DNA of 64,000 nt from Lachnospiraceae bacterium V9D3004. GTDB lineage: Bacteria; Bacillota; Clostridia; Lachnospirales; Lachnospiraceae. Location of the stretch: the NCBI GenBank assembly GCA_000621985.1, contig JHWW01000012.1, positions 40,357 through 104,356 on the forward strand, written 5' to 3'. Positions 1 through 9,124 of the stretch are shown here, one piece after another. Under the pieces are notes generated by a model, which made no database searches, had not been told where the DNA came from, and saw only the letters and a program-made list of their open reading frames with translations. Position 1 is the first letter of the stretch; each line of letters begins with the position of its first letter. The position numbers and the translations under genes are program-made.

Positions 1-1068
1 AGCAAGTTCCACAAGTTTGCTCTTTTCACCTATCTTGGGACTTACTATTCGTACTTTCTGTCCTCTTCTTTCACTCAGCCAGTCTGATATGACATCTTCA
101 TCTTCTATCTCGCAGGGAACGAATAATTCCCGTGGCACGAAAGGAGAATCTGCATAATATTGTTTAATAAATGTAGATATAACTTCCTGTTCTAACTCAT
201 CTTCAACACCTGTCAGGTAATGATGTTCTCTTCCTATCATTTTCCCGGCTCTGATGAAGAACACCTGAACTACCGCCTCATCACCGTCTGCTGCCATTGC
301 GATTATATCTCTGTCTTCGCTTGCATCAAATGAAGCCTTCTGCTTTTCGGCAATTCTTTTAATAGTATTGATCTTATCTCTGTATACGGCCGCCTGTTCA
401 AACTCAAGATTCTCTGAAGCCTCTTCCATATCCTTCTTAAGTCTTGATATAACTTCACCTGTATTTCCATTCAACACATTCATTGCATTGTTGAAATTAA
501 CCATATACTCTTCTCTTGTGATGTACCCCTGGCAGGGAGCTTTGCACTGACCTATATGATGATACAGGCACGGTCTTCCTTCAATATTATGCCCTGATAT
601 AACTTTCTTGCAGCTGCGTAACCAGAAGGTTTTCCGAAGAAATTCCAACGTTTCTTTCAACGCTCCAGCACTTGTATAAGGTCCAAAATACTTATCTCCG
701 TTATTCTTTTTCTGATGCGCAAAAAGGAGCCTTGGAAACGGCTCCCTTATCGTTGCCCTTATATACGGATAACTCTTGTCATCCTTAAGCATGGTGTTAT
801 ATTTCGGAGAATGTTCCTTGATCAGATTGCATTCAAGGACAAGCGCTTCCATCTCCGAATCAGTCACTATATATTCGAAGTAATCAATGTGGCTTATCAT
901 GCTCTCAATCTTGGGAGATACATTCCTGCTCGGCTGAAAGTACTGCCTTACCCTGTTCTTAAGACTGATCGCTTTGCCTACATATATTATCGTATCTGTG
1001 GAATCATGCATCAGATACACGCCCGGTTTTGCCGGAAGTTTCTTCAATTCTTCTTCGATATCAAACAT
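1..1068 (-). CDS. uvrC: Excinuclease ABC subunit C, N-terminal part (cut by window edge)
   Basis: UvrC makes the dual incisions around bulky DNA lesions handed over by UvrA/UvrB in nucleotide excision repair. The 356 visible residues start [18 protein letters not shown], the usual UvrC opening. They contain a GIY-YIG nuclease domain (GVYLMHD...IYVGKA, about residues 15-95) and a UVR motif region around residues 200-240 ([13 protein letters not shown]) that contacts UvrB. The frame is open to base 1, so roughly 250 C-terminal residues (RNase H-like nuclease and HhH domains) lie outside. The ATG overlaps the stop of the upstream HAD gene by 8 bases (ATGTTTGA), which suggests translational coupling. 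Identity is firm. Confidence 0.95.
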   Translation of the reverse strand, partial: MFDIEEELKKLPAKPGVYLMHDSTDTIIYVGKAISLKNRVRQYFQPSRNVSPKIESMISHIDYFEYIVTDSEMEALVLECNLIKEHSPKYNTMLKDDKSYPYIRATIREPFPRLLFAHQKKNNGDKYFGPYTSAGALKETLEFLRKTFWLRSCKKVISGHNIEGRPCLYHHIGQCKAPCQGYITREEYMVNFNNAMNVLNGNTGEVISRLKKDMEEASENLEFEQAAVYRDKINTIKRIAEKQKASFDASEDRDIIAMAADGDEAVVQVFFIRAGKMIGREHHYLTGVEDELEQEVISTFIKQYYADSPFVPRELFVPCEIEDEDVISDWLSERRGQKVRIVSPKIGEKSKLVELA

Positions 1069-1909
1069 AGTCAAAATATTCCTCTATCACCTGTACTATT
1101 CCGTCTTCGTCATTGGATGCCGTTATGTAGTCGGCTATCTCAAGGAGCTTTTGATTGGAATTCGCCATAGCTACTCCGACACCCGCATATTCGATCATTG
1201 TCAGGTCATTTAGCCCATCCCCACAGCACACAAGTCTGCTTCTGTCGCTTCCAAGAACTTTAAGCATATTCTCAAGTGCAATCGCCTTATGCACACCGAA
1301 AGGCAGCACCTCGATGAAGAATTCTTCTGACAGGAACACATTCAGCTGTCCCTCAAATGCTTTCTGAACATAAGGAAGTGCCACCCGCAGTTTATCGGGA
1401 TCTCCAGTTAACAGGCATTTATTAAATGTAGATTTAAAATATGTCGGAAAGTTATCTACCGCCTTTAAACCGAGCTTACATGCCCAGGCGTCATATTCCT
1501 GATATTTATCAATTCCGTTACCGCTTATAAGACACGGTCCCTCGTAACCGAGGATTCCCAACCCATGTTCCACTGCCTGTTCATATATCTTCGGAATCAA
1601 CCCAAACGGCAGCGGATTATCGTATATAACTTCTCCGGTTGCATAATTGGTCACCTTGCCGCCGTTAAATGACATAACGTAACTTTCGAATCTTTTGAAT
1701 TCAAGTTCATCGGCTATATGTCTGAATCCATACTCGGAACGTCCGGAAGCTATAACTACTTTAATCCCACGTTCCTGCAGATCAATTACTGCATCTCTTG
1801 TCTTTGGTGTGATTATCTTGTCACTCGTTGTCAGCGTACCGTCAATATCGAGTGCAAGGATATCGTACTTCATTTCCCTCATTTCATCATCCCGTCTGAA
1901 CACAGCCAT
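1061..1909 (-). CDS. Cof-type HAD-superfamily phosphatase
   Basis: Predicted cytoplasmic phosphatase of the Cof/YidA group, which acts on sugar phosphates and other small phosphoesters; the substrate cannot be read from sequence. HAD motif I is DIDGTL near residue 21, motif II is the Ser in [10 protein letters not shown], and motifs III/IV are the late Lys and [14 protein letters not shown] (about residue 230). The length (282 aa, or 270 from an internal ATG at 1873) fits the type IIB cap family. The start is uncertain: 1909, 1882 and 1873 are all in frame, and a GAGGGA just before 1873 favours [14 protein letters not shown]. It lies between ftsH (81-bp gap) and uvrC (8-bp overlap), all on the minus strand. 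Confidence 0.88.
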   Translation of the reverse strand: MAVFRRDDEMREMKYDILALDIDGTLTTSDKIITPKTRDAVIDLQERGIKVVIASGRSEYGFRHIADELEFKRFESYVMSFNGGKVTNYATGEVIYDNPLPFGLIPKIYEQAVEHGLGILGYEGPCLISGNGIDKYQEYDAWACKLGLKAVDNFPTYFKSTFNKCLLTGDPDKLRVALPYVQKAFEGQLNVFLSEEFFIEVLPFGVHKAIALENMLKVLGSDRSRLVCCGDGLNDLTMIEYAGVGVAMANSNQKLLEIADYITASNDEDGIVQVIEEYFDYV

Positions 1910-1990
1910 TCCTGTGATGTGATAAATATTTGCACTTCCCGGTCAGCCCATGCAGTTCTTTTAAAGTAAAGGGCTCTCTATCGTGTGATA

Positions 1991-3991
1991 TTATTCTTCG
2001 GCCGGCTCCGCTTTAACTCCGTTGAATATCTCCATGAATTCCTTACCGGTTATCGTCTCTCTCTCCTTAAGGTGCGATGCAAGTCTGTCAAGAGCTTCTC
2101 TGTTAGCGGCAAGGAGCTCTTTTGCCTTCTCGTAGCATTCGGCAAGTAATATCTTAACCTCTTCATCAACCTGGGCTTCGGTGGCATCGCTGCAATTGGC
2201 CACAGTCCTTCCCTCAAGATATCTGTCTTCAACCGTCTCAAGACCCATGAGTCCGAACTTCTCAGACATTCCGTATTGAGTGACCATCGCTCTTGCGATC
2301 TGAGTTGCTTTCTCTATATCATTTGCAGCGCCTGTCGTCACCGAGTCAAATACGAGTTCCTCAGCAGCTCTTCCTGCAAGAAGTGTGACAAGTCTTGTCA
2401 TGAGTTCATCCTTTTTCATGAGATATTTCTCTTCTTCGGGCACCTGCATCACATAACCAAGAGCTCCCATAGTTCTCGGTACTATAGTTATCTTCTGAAC
2501 CGGCTCCGACTTCTTGTCAAGAGCTGTAATAAGCGCATGTCCGACCTCATGATATGACACGATAGTTTTCTCTTCATCGCTTAATATACGGTCTTTCTTC
2601 TCTTTTCCTGCTATCACTATCTCAACTGCCTCGAACAGATCACGCTGTCCCACTGTTCGTCTTCCATGGCGGGCTGCCATTATTGCTGCCTCATTTATCA
2701 TATTGGCAAGGTCTGAACCGACTGCTCCGGATGTTGCGAGCGCGATCTCTTCAAGATCGACAGTCTCATCCATGAGTACATCCTTGGAATGAACTCTGAG
2801 GACATCAACTCTTCCTTTAAGATCCGGCTTCTCAACTATGATTCTCCTGTCAAATCTTCCCGGTCTTAAGAGCGCCTTATCAAGTACATCGGGTCTGTTG
2901 GTAGCTCCGAGGATTATTATTCCCTTGGAAGAATCAAAGCCGTCCATCTCCGACAACAGCTGGTTGAGTGTCTGCTCACGCTCATCATTTCCACCGCCGT
3001 ACCTTGAATCCCTACTCTTACCTATCGCATCTATCTCATCAATAAATATAATACATGGCGCCATTGACTGGGCCTGCTTGAACAGATCCCTCACTCTTGA
3101 AGCGCCGACTCCGACGAACATTTCCACAAAATCAGAACCTGACAGCGAGAAGAACGGAACCTTGGCCTCTCCTGCAACTGCCTTGGCGAGCAGTGTCTTA
3201 CCGGTTCCCGGAGGTCCTACAAGAAGAGCACCCTTGGGAAGCTTGGCACCGATCTGAGTATATCTTGCCGGATTATGAAGGAAATCAACAAGCTCATGCA
3301 TGGATTCCTTCGCTTCTTCCTGACCGGCCACATCACGAAATGTAACTCCGGTCTCTTTCTGTACATACATCTTGGCGTTGCTCTTACCGACACCCATCAG
3401 TCCTCCGCCGTTCTTCGACATCATCCTGAAAAGCAACCACAGCACAAGCCAGAAACCGAGAAGCGGTACAATGTAGGCAAGTAAGAAGTCCATGACACTT
3501 GTGCCTGTGCTTTGAATCTCGCTTGAGAATTCTATTCCTGCATTCTCTAACCTCTCAACAAGCTTCGTATCACTCTCTATAAGACCCGTGTAAAATGTTT
3601 TTCCGTAATACGCAGTGCCGTCATTTTTCTTAAGAACGATATATATCGTTCCGGCATTTATCCTGACAGAATCGATAGCATCCTGATCGATCATTTCCAG
3701 AAAGTCGGTGTACGTCACCTCTTCCTTGGTGCTCTCCTGTATCTTATTATTAAGAAATGCCACGAATATAAATGCCGCAACAGTCACCAGAATACATGCA
3801 AGCACGAATCCGCTGTTATTCTTGTTGCCGTTCTTATTACCGTCATTGTTCCTGTTGTTATTATTGTTATTGAAATTATTGTTACCGTTATGATTGTTGC
3901 CGTTGTAGTTGTTGTTACCATTGTAGTTGTTATTACCGTTGTAATTGTTGTTATAATTGTTATCGTTATAACCGTTTGCGTTATTATTCAT
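1991..3991 (-). CDS. ftsH: ATP-dependent zinc metalloprotease FtsH with Asn-rich N-terminal extension
   Basis: Membrane-anchored AAA+ protease that degrades damaged membrane proteins and short-lived regulators. Two membrane helices (about 62-82 and 167-191) flank the extracytoplasmic segment. Walker A GPPGTGKT lies near residue 260, Walker B IIFIDEID near 315, the second region of homology ends GRFDRRI, and the zinc site HEVGH lies near 480 with the third-ligand region EELVFDSVTTGAANDIEKAT. The odd part is residues 1-61, almost entirely Asn with Tyr and Gly (repeats such as NYNGNN). An AGAGG site 7 bases before the ATG supports translation from there rather than from an internal Met. A candidate promoter lies at 4113-4141. 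Confidence 0.95.
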   Translation of the reverse strand: MNNNANGYNDNNYNNNYNGNNNYNGNNNYNGNNHNGNNNFNNNNNNRNNDGNKNGNKNNSGFVLACILVTVAAFIFVAFLNNKIQESTKEEVTYTDFLEMIDQDAIDSVRINAGTIYIVLKKNDGTAYYGKTFYTGLIESDTKLVERLENAGIEFSSEIQSTGTSVMDFLLAYIVPLLGFWLVLWLLFRMMSKNGGGLMGVGKSNAKMYVQKETGVTFRDVAGQEEAKESMHELVDFLHNPARYTQIGAKLPKGALLVGPPGTGKTLLAKAVAGEAKVPFFSLSGSDFVEMFVGVGASRVRDLFKQAQSMAPCIIFIDEIDAIGKSRDSRYGGGNDEREQTLNQLLSEMDGFDSSKGIIILGATNRPDVLDKALLRPGRFDRRIIVEKPDLKGRVDVLRVHSKDVLMDETVDLEEIALATSGAVGSDLANMINEAAIMAARHGRRTVGQRDLFEAVEIVIAGKEKKDRILSDEEKTIVSYHEVGHALITALDKKSEPVQKITIVPRTMGALGYVMQVPEEEKYLMKKDELMTRLVTLLAGRAAEELVFDSVTTGAANDIEKATQIARAMVTQYGMSEKFGLMGLETVEDRYLEGRTVANCSDATEAQVDEEVKILLAECYEKAKELLAANREALDRLASHLKERETITGKEFMEIFNGVKAEPAEE

Positions 3992-4112
3992 ATTATGCCT
4001 CTTTCATATTGTTGCGTATTCCATGGGTTAATGAATCAATATATTATATATGCTCTGCACCATGGTTATTGTCGCTCTTGTGCCAATGAGTCGGTGCTGA
4101 AAGTTATATCTC

Positions 4113-4141
4113 ATTATAAGACTATAGTCTTCATAAATCAA
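4113..4141 (-). promoter_or_regulatory. Candidate ftsH promoter with palindromic spacer
   Basis: Read on the minus strand: TTGATT (4136-4141), a 17-bp spacer and TATAAT (4113-4118). The spacer contains the perfect 12-bp palindrome AGACTATAGTCT (4119-4130). This would give a leader of about 115 nt for ftsH. The rest of the 330-bp gap 3992-4321 holds the promoter of the divergent glycosyltransferase and nothing else I can identify. Confidence 0.45.
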
Positions 4142-4263
4142 GCCACTTCTATTCTACGTTATTATGTGTTATACTTATTGTCAGTAGCCTGATATTCTTT
4201 CGGCTAACCGATAGTTCCAAGCACCGGCATTAATTCGCGCAACGCTAAGGTGAACATGGGTGT

Positions 4264-4291
4264 TTGACAATTAATAATACATGCATACGAT
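4264..4291 (+). promoter_or_regulatory. Promoter for the TPR glycosyltransferase gene
   Basis: TTGACA (4264-4269), 16-bp spacer, TACGAT (4286-4291). It lies 30 bases before the ATG at 4322, with an AAAGGAG ribosome site at 4306-4312 between them, so the leader is very short. Confidence 0.5.
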
Positions 4292-4321
4292 GTTTGCATA
4301 TCCCGAAAGGAGCCACGAACA

Positions 4322-5335
4322 ATGATCACGATAAGTATGTGTATGATAGTTAAAAATGAAGGAAAGGTTCTTCGCAGATGTCTGGACAGTGTTGCGGATC
4401 TTGTTGACGAGATCATAATTGTCGATACAGGTTCTACCGACAACACAAAAGCCATTGCAGCCGAATACACATCGAAGATATATGATTTTGAATGGATCGA
4501 CGATTTCTCGGCGGCAAGAAACTTCTCATTCAGCTTTGCCACAAAAGACTATATATATACGGCCGATGCCGACGAAGTTCTTGATGATACGAACAGAGAA
4601 CGTTTTCTTCTGCTCAAACAGGCTCTTCTTCCGGAGATAGATATTGTCCAGATGTATTACTGTAACCAGCTTGAGAACGGTACAGCATACAATTTTGATA
4701 AAGAATACCGCCCCAAGCTATACAAGAGACTTCGAACATTTACATGGATCGAACGTGTCCACGAAATGGTCCGCCTTGACCCGGTAATATACGACAGCGA
4801 CATAGAGATCCTTCATATGCCGTTAAACAATCACTCCGGCAGAGATTTTAAAGTGTTCTTAAAGCAGTTCAATACCGGAGCACGTTTATCAAAAAGACTT
4901 CATCACATGTACGCAATGGAATTATACATCTCAGGTAAAGATGAAGACTGCATCAACTCAATTCCTGTTTTTGAAGATACGCTGTCAGATACGACAAGAA
5001 ATGAGGATGAATTGAATGAAGCAATGGCTGTTCTTACCAGAGCTTACAGGCTTAATAAGGATGAACGATCATTTTTCACTACCGCCATTAAAGCAGTTGC
5101 CAACGCTCCAAGTGCGGAAGTATGCTGCGAGCTCGGCGAATTCTATTATTCGATCGGCAATTACAACGAAGCCTGCATATGGTTTCTTAATGCCGCAACC
5201 GAAACCGAAAGTATCCTAAGCATCAAAACTTCGGGAATAATTCCTTACAACAGGCTTGCCGATTGTTATGAAGCTGTTGGAGATGCGGAAACCGCTGACA
5301 TATATAGAAAAAAAGCTGAAGAAATTAACGTATGA
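4322..5335 (+). CDS. Family 2 glycosyltransferase with C-terminal TPR-like region
   Basis: Predicted cytoplasmic GT-A fold transferase. The start ITISMCMIVKNEGKVLRRCLDS, then IIIVDTGSTDNT (about residue 35) and the metal-binding TADADEV (about residue 80) are classic for the GT2 subgroup that carries TPR repeats (SunS-like and related). Residues 190-337 are helical with TPR-like spacing, ending AETADIYRKKAEE. The acceptor is unknown; in this family it may be a protein, a peptide or a cell-surface glycan. It has its own promoter and an AAAGGAG site and is divergent from ftsH. The enzyme class is firm and the substrate is not. Confidence 0.88.
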   Translation: MITISMCMIVKNEGKVLRRCLDSVADLVDEIIIVDTGSTDNTKAIAAEYTSKIYDFEWIDDFSAARNFSFSFATKDYIYTADADEVLDDTNRERFLLLKQALLPEIDIVQMYYCNQLENGTAYNFDKEYRPKLYKRLRTFTWIERVHEMVRLDPVIYDSDIEILHMPLNNHSGRDFKVFLKQFNTGARLSKRLHHMYAMELYISGKDEDCINSIPVFEDTLSDTTRNEDELNEAMAVLTRAYRLNKDERSFFTTAIKAVANAPSAEVCCELGEFYYSIGNYNEACIWFLNAATETESILSIKTSGIIPYNRLADCYEAVGDAETADIYRKKAEEINV

Positions 5336-5480
5336 CATGTTGTTTTCCATTAAGTAATGTATTAAAGGGTTCAATATATCTGCACATTGTGTCTACACAA
5401 AGTATCTGTAAAATCTTTTTAATTATGGGACTGAATGGTTACAGCATATTTATAAATAAATCTATCTCCGGAGGAATATC

Positions 5481-6029
5481 ATGATATACATATCAATAAT
5501 CGTGCTGATCGCAGCAGTTGACCTTATTATCAAATTCAAAATGAACCGTAAAATGAATATCTCGTCTGTAAATGATACGGATAACGGTAGCAAAGTTAAC
5601 AATAAAACCGATAAGTGTAATTCCAAGGATACCTCCGGCAGTATGAATACTTCCGTTAAAAAACTTGCAGGTGGTCTGATCACTCTCAGACTCTATCATA
5701 ATAAAGGTGCATTTCTTAACTCCATGGAAAAGCACACGAAACTGCTTAAACTTATATCGACAATAGTGCTCGTTATAACACTGGCTGCCTTCATTATTCT
5801 GTACCCCAAAAAGGGACATAAGCTGAAGAAAGCCGGTCTTGCCCTGGTTCTTGGCGGTGCTGTATCGAATGAATACGAGAGATACACAAAAGGCAGTGTT
5901 ACCGATTATTTCAGTATCAACCTGCCTTTTATCAAAAATGTTGTATTCAATATAGGTGATTTTGGAATCTTTGCGGGGACTCTGCTCACTTTCCTGTCGC
6001 CTGACCCTGAACAATGTACCCCTGAATGA
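5481..6029 (+). CDS. Divergent signal peptidase II (LspA)-like membrane protease
   Basis: LspA cleaves the signal peptide of prelipoproteins after lipidation. All family motifs are recognisable in 182 residues: DLIIK in helix 1 (motif A), HNKGAF (motif B), GGAVSNEYER (motif C), SVTDYF with the first catalytic Asp, and FNIGDF with the second. The Asp of canonical NxxDR is Glu here (NEYER). A polar insertion of about 45 residues (N/K/D/S-rich, about 25-68) separates motifs A and B, which are normally close. A GGAGG site precedes the ATG. The 3' end overlaps convergent recJ by 44 bp. It may be a second, specialised LspA; any housekeeping copy is outside this window. Confidence 0.75.
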   Translation: MIYISIIVLIAAVDLIIKFKMNRKMNISSVNDTDNGSKVNNKTDKCNSKDTSGSMNTSVKKLAGGLITLRLYHNKGAFLNSMEKHTKLLKLISTIVLVITLAAFIILYPKKGHKLKKAGLALVLGGAVSNEYERYTKGSVTDYFSINLPFIKNVVFNIGDFGIFAGTLLTFLSPDPEQCTPE

Positions 6030-7878
6030 CCAGTTGCAGACTTTCTATGCCGTTATATTCATTAATGTCGGGATAAAATGTCAGGGCAAGAGTAACATCA
6101 TTATCTGCGCCTCTTAACATCCTGTCTTTTTGCTCTGTGCCGTATTTTTCTTCAATCTTAGAAAGAAACTCCTCATACTCACCGAAATATACGGCTTCGA
6201 TCCTGTCTCCAACCTTATCTGTAAGGACCATTTTCAGGATCTGCCTTATCCTTCCAACCACGCTTGCACGGATCACTCTTACATCACGTGCGCAAAATAA
6301 TGGTTTGGGATTACCATTTCCATACGGTTCCAGTCTGTGAAGCGATCTAATCATATCTTTTGTTATATGTCTGAACAATACTTCCGCATCAATTCTTACA
6401 ACCGGAGTCATATCCTGCTTAGTGAGCTTGCAGTTATTGTTAAGTCTTGTTTTAAGTTCTTTGATATATTCTTCTTTCATAGTTATGCCGGCAGCCATCG
6501 CATGTCCGCCGAAGCGTTCAAACAATTCGTCACAGGCCGATAGTTCCTCATACATATTGTACGCGGGTATCGACCTTCCCGAACCTTTGCACAAACCATC
6601 TCCGACTCTTGTAAATACAAACGTCGGTCTGTATATGGCCTCTTTTATCCTTCCGGCTATAATTCCGGCAATACTCTCGTGGCAGTCTTCGAGTATGATA
6701 ACTATGACACGGTCCATACCCTTGTTATCTGCAACCCCAGGAATATCAGAGTCAGCTGTCCCTCCCTGTTCTGATAAATGTTCTTCGGGTTTCTGTTCTT
6801 GACCGGAATTATTATATCTGGATTCAACTTCATTTTCTTTGATGATCTTCAAGGCATTCTCTGCGCCTTCTTCAGTCATCTTCTTACGTTCATCATTTAT
6901 ATCATGTAATTCTTCGGCATATTTTTTTGCAATATCTTCGTCATCTGTCTGTAGCAGCTCGATCGCCGGCTTAACCGTCTGTAGTCTGCCGGCAGCGTTA
7001 AAACATGGACCTATAACGAATCCTATATGATATACAGAGATCATTTTTTCCTGAAGATTACATACTTCTTTCATTGCATTAAGACCGGGTGAAGTCTCTT
7101 TGGATAGATAGTTAAGTCCTGTTTTAACTATAATCCTGTTTTCTCCGGTGAGCTCCATTATGTCCGTTACGGTAGCAATTGCCGCATATTGTATAAGGAT
7201 ATTCCGTTCAACGAAATCTATTCCTTTTAAATTATACATATGATCAATAAGACGGTAAACAACTCCCGCGCCGCACAGTCCCTTGTAAGGATATGCGCAA
7301 TCATGCTGCTTGGGGTTACATACGGCGTCAGCCGGCGGTATCTTATATATCGTCTCTTCATTTTCAATATCAAACGGTATCTCATGATGGTCGGTTATTA
7401 TCACACACATTCCAAGTCCTTTTGCGTAGCTTATCTCATCATAAGCTGCAATTCCGTTATCACAGGTAATAATATAATTGATCCCCTGATTATATATGTC
7501 ATCTATTATTCTTTTATTAATGCCGTAACCGTCTTTTACCCTGTCCGGAGTGTATATTACAGGATCGGCTCCCATTCTTTTCAGACCCGTATACAGGATC
7601 ATCCCTGAAAATATGCCGTCACAGTCATAGTCAGAAACAACAGCAATACGCTCCCCCGAATCCGCAACTCTCATCAATATCTCTGTAGCTTCGGCAACCC
7701 CCTTCATAAGCAGAGGGTCGGCAAGAGAAGCCATATCATCGTTAAGATAATGCGGCATATCCTCTTCATTTACATCCCTGTTAAGCATAAGCTTAACTAA
7801 AAGCGGGGTCACTCCCAGCTTTTCGGCAATCGCCATATAATCTGCCTGTCTGTTGATCAATAACCATTGTTCTGCCAA
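5986..7878 (-). CDS. recJ: Single-stranded-DNA-specific exonuclease RecJ
   Basis: 5'-3' ssDNA exonuclease used in recombinational and mismatch repair. DHH-family motifs are present: SDYDCDG (about residue 80), ITDHHEIP (about 163) and the DHHA1 motif GGHAMAAG (about 460), followed by an OB-like C-terminal domain. A charged insertion of about 45 residues (345-390, E/G/Q/D-rich) separates the two halves. At 630 aa it is slightly longer than typical Firmicute RecJ. The start codon is TTG at 7878 with GGGAG 8 bases upstream. It follows a GT2 gene by 35 bp on the same strand and overlaps the convergent LspA-like gene by 44 bp at the 3' end. Confidence 0.92.
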   Translation of the reverse strand: MAEQWLLINRQADYMAIAEKLGVTPLLVKLMLNRDVNEEDMPHYLNDDMASLADPLLMKGVAEATEILMRVADSGERIAVVSDYDCDGIFSGMILYTGLKRMGADPVIYTPDRVKDGYGINKRIIDDIYNQGINYIITCDNGIAAYDEISYAKGLGMCVIITDHHEIPFDIENEETIYKIPPADAVCNPKQHDCAYPYKGLCGAGVVYRLIDHMYNLKGIDFVERNILIQYAAIATVTDIMELTGENRIIVKTGLNYLSKETSPGLNAMKEVCNLQEKMISVYHIGFVIGPCFNAAGRLQTVKPAIELLQTDDEDIAKKYAEELHDINDERKKMTEEGAENALKIIKENEVESRYNNSGQEQKPEEHLSEQGGTADSDIPGVADNKGMDRVIVIILEDCHESIAGIIAGRIKEAIYRPTFVFTRVGDGLCKGSGRSIPAYNMYEELSACDELFERFGGHAMAAGITMKEEYIKELKTRLNNNCKLTKQDMTPVVRIDAEVLFRHITKDMIRSLHRLEPYGNGNPKPLFCARDVRVIRASVVGRIRQILKMVLTDKVGDRIEAVYFGEYEEFLSKIEEKYGTEQKDRMLRGADNDVTLALTFYPDINEYNGIESLQLVIQGYIVQGQATGK

Positions 7879-7913
7879 TTTATTTTCTCCCTGTTATACA
7901 CATTATCAGTCGC

Positions 7914-8972
7914 TCAACATCCCGGATCATTGTATTTTCTCAACACATCCCGATATGCCAGGGCTAAAGTATCTATCTGTTCATTTGTCATGTTAACCCT
8001 TATCATCTTTAGGAACTCTTTCTGCAGCGGATTGAATTCATCGATATATATATTCTTTTCATACTCAGGGAAAAGGTCTGTTACATTCTGCTGCATAGTC
8101 CTTATAATATCATAAGGTATCTCATCAAATCTCGCAAAAAATGTCTTCAATGTATTTATAAAGAACAATTCGAGGAATTCTCTCTCGATCTCATCATGAT
8201 ATGTCTCAAATAATCCTAATCTCTTGAATTCCTCTATCTTCATCAACTCAATAACAAGTCTGTCCATCTGATGCTCTGAATTACCGATCATTACAGTGGA
8301 GCCATAATTTATCATATAATGATAGTAGGCTTCGTTAATAAGATAATAGCTTTTGATCCTGAACGCCAGCAAAGCACCCCAATAGTTGTCTTCATATGCC
8401 ATTTTTTCCGGGAACCTGAGGCCTTCGAATAATTCGGGAGTGTTTTTGTATAACTTACAACCGATATTACCGGGCAATCGTTTCATAATGTACTTTTTTC
8501 TGTCTTTGATATCATTTATATCAATTCTTTTACCCGAAGACACATAGTTCTCGTCTTTCCAAGCCACTCTGCCGTCCTGAAACTCTCGCTGCATAAGACA
8601 ACCGACCACATCAACATCTTCCCTTTTTGCTGCCTCATACATCTTTTCATACATTTCAGGAGAGATATAATCATCAGAATCAACAAATCCTATATATTCA
8701 CCAACAGCATATTCAAGCCCAATATTCCTTGCTCTTCCCTGTCTGCCGTTCTCTTCACATGCTATAATCATTATACTGTCAGGATATTTTTCTTCCCAAA
8801 CATATAGCCTGTCGAGCGTATCATCTGTAGAAGCATCATCAACAAATATGCATAAAAGCTTATCGATTCCTATAGTCTGGTTCACCAAAGAATCGATACA
8901 GCGATCTATGTATTCAGATACGTTATAGCATGGTATTATTACACTTATCAGTTTTTCGGTAGTTTCTGACAT
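7914..8972 (-). CDS. Family 2 glycosyltransferase
   Basis: GT-A fold glycosyltransferase of the WcaA/SpsA type, probably making surface polysaccharide or glycoprotein glycans. The N-terminus reads ISVIIPCYNVSEYIDRCIDSL, followed by FVDDASTDDT (about residue 42) and FVDSDDYISPEMYE (about residue 98), the metal/nucleotide-sugar motif. The C-terminal 150 residues are helical with no family I recognise. 352 aa. An AAGG site precedes the ATG. It lies between a CgeB-like transferase (152-bp gap) and recJ (35-bp gap). Substrate unknown. Confidence 0.88.
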   Translation of the reverse strand: MSETTEKLISVIIPCYNVSEYIDRCIDSLVNQTIGIDKLLCIFVDDASTDDTLDRLYVWEEKYPDSIMIIACEENGRQGRARNIGLEYAVGEYIGFVDSDDYISPEMYEKMYEAAKREDVDVVGCLMQREFQDGRVAWKDENYVSSGKRIDINDIKDRKKYIMKRLPGNIGCKLYKNTPELFEGLRFPEKMAYEDNYWGALLAFRIKSYYLINEAYYHYMINYGSTVMIGNSEHQMDRLVIELMKIEEFKRLGLFETYHDEIEREFLELFFINTLKTFFARFDEIPYDIIRTMQQNVTDLFPEYEKNIYIDEFNPLQKEFLKMIRVNMTNEQIDTLALAYRDVLRKYNDPGC

Positions 8973-9124
8973 TGTTATTACCTTCTATCTACTGCTCAAA
9001 TATTGCTGATATATTCGTATTCTTGTCAAATTACGTAATGACACATAAAACTACACATCTGACGTAACAGATATATGTAATTGTTCTTCAGAATGCGAAT
9101 GAGATGATACGATATGCCAGGGCT

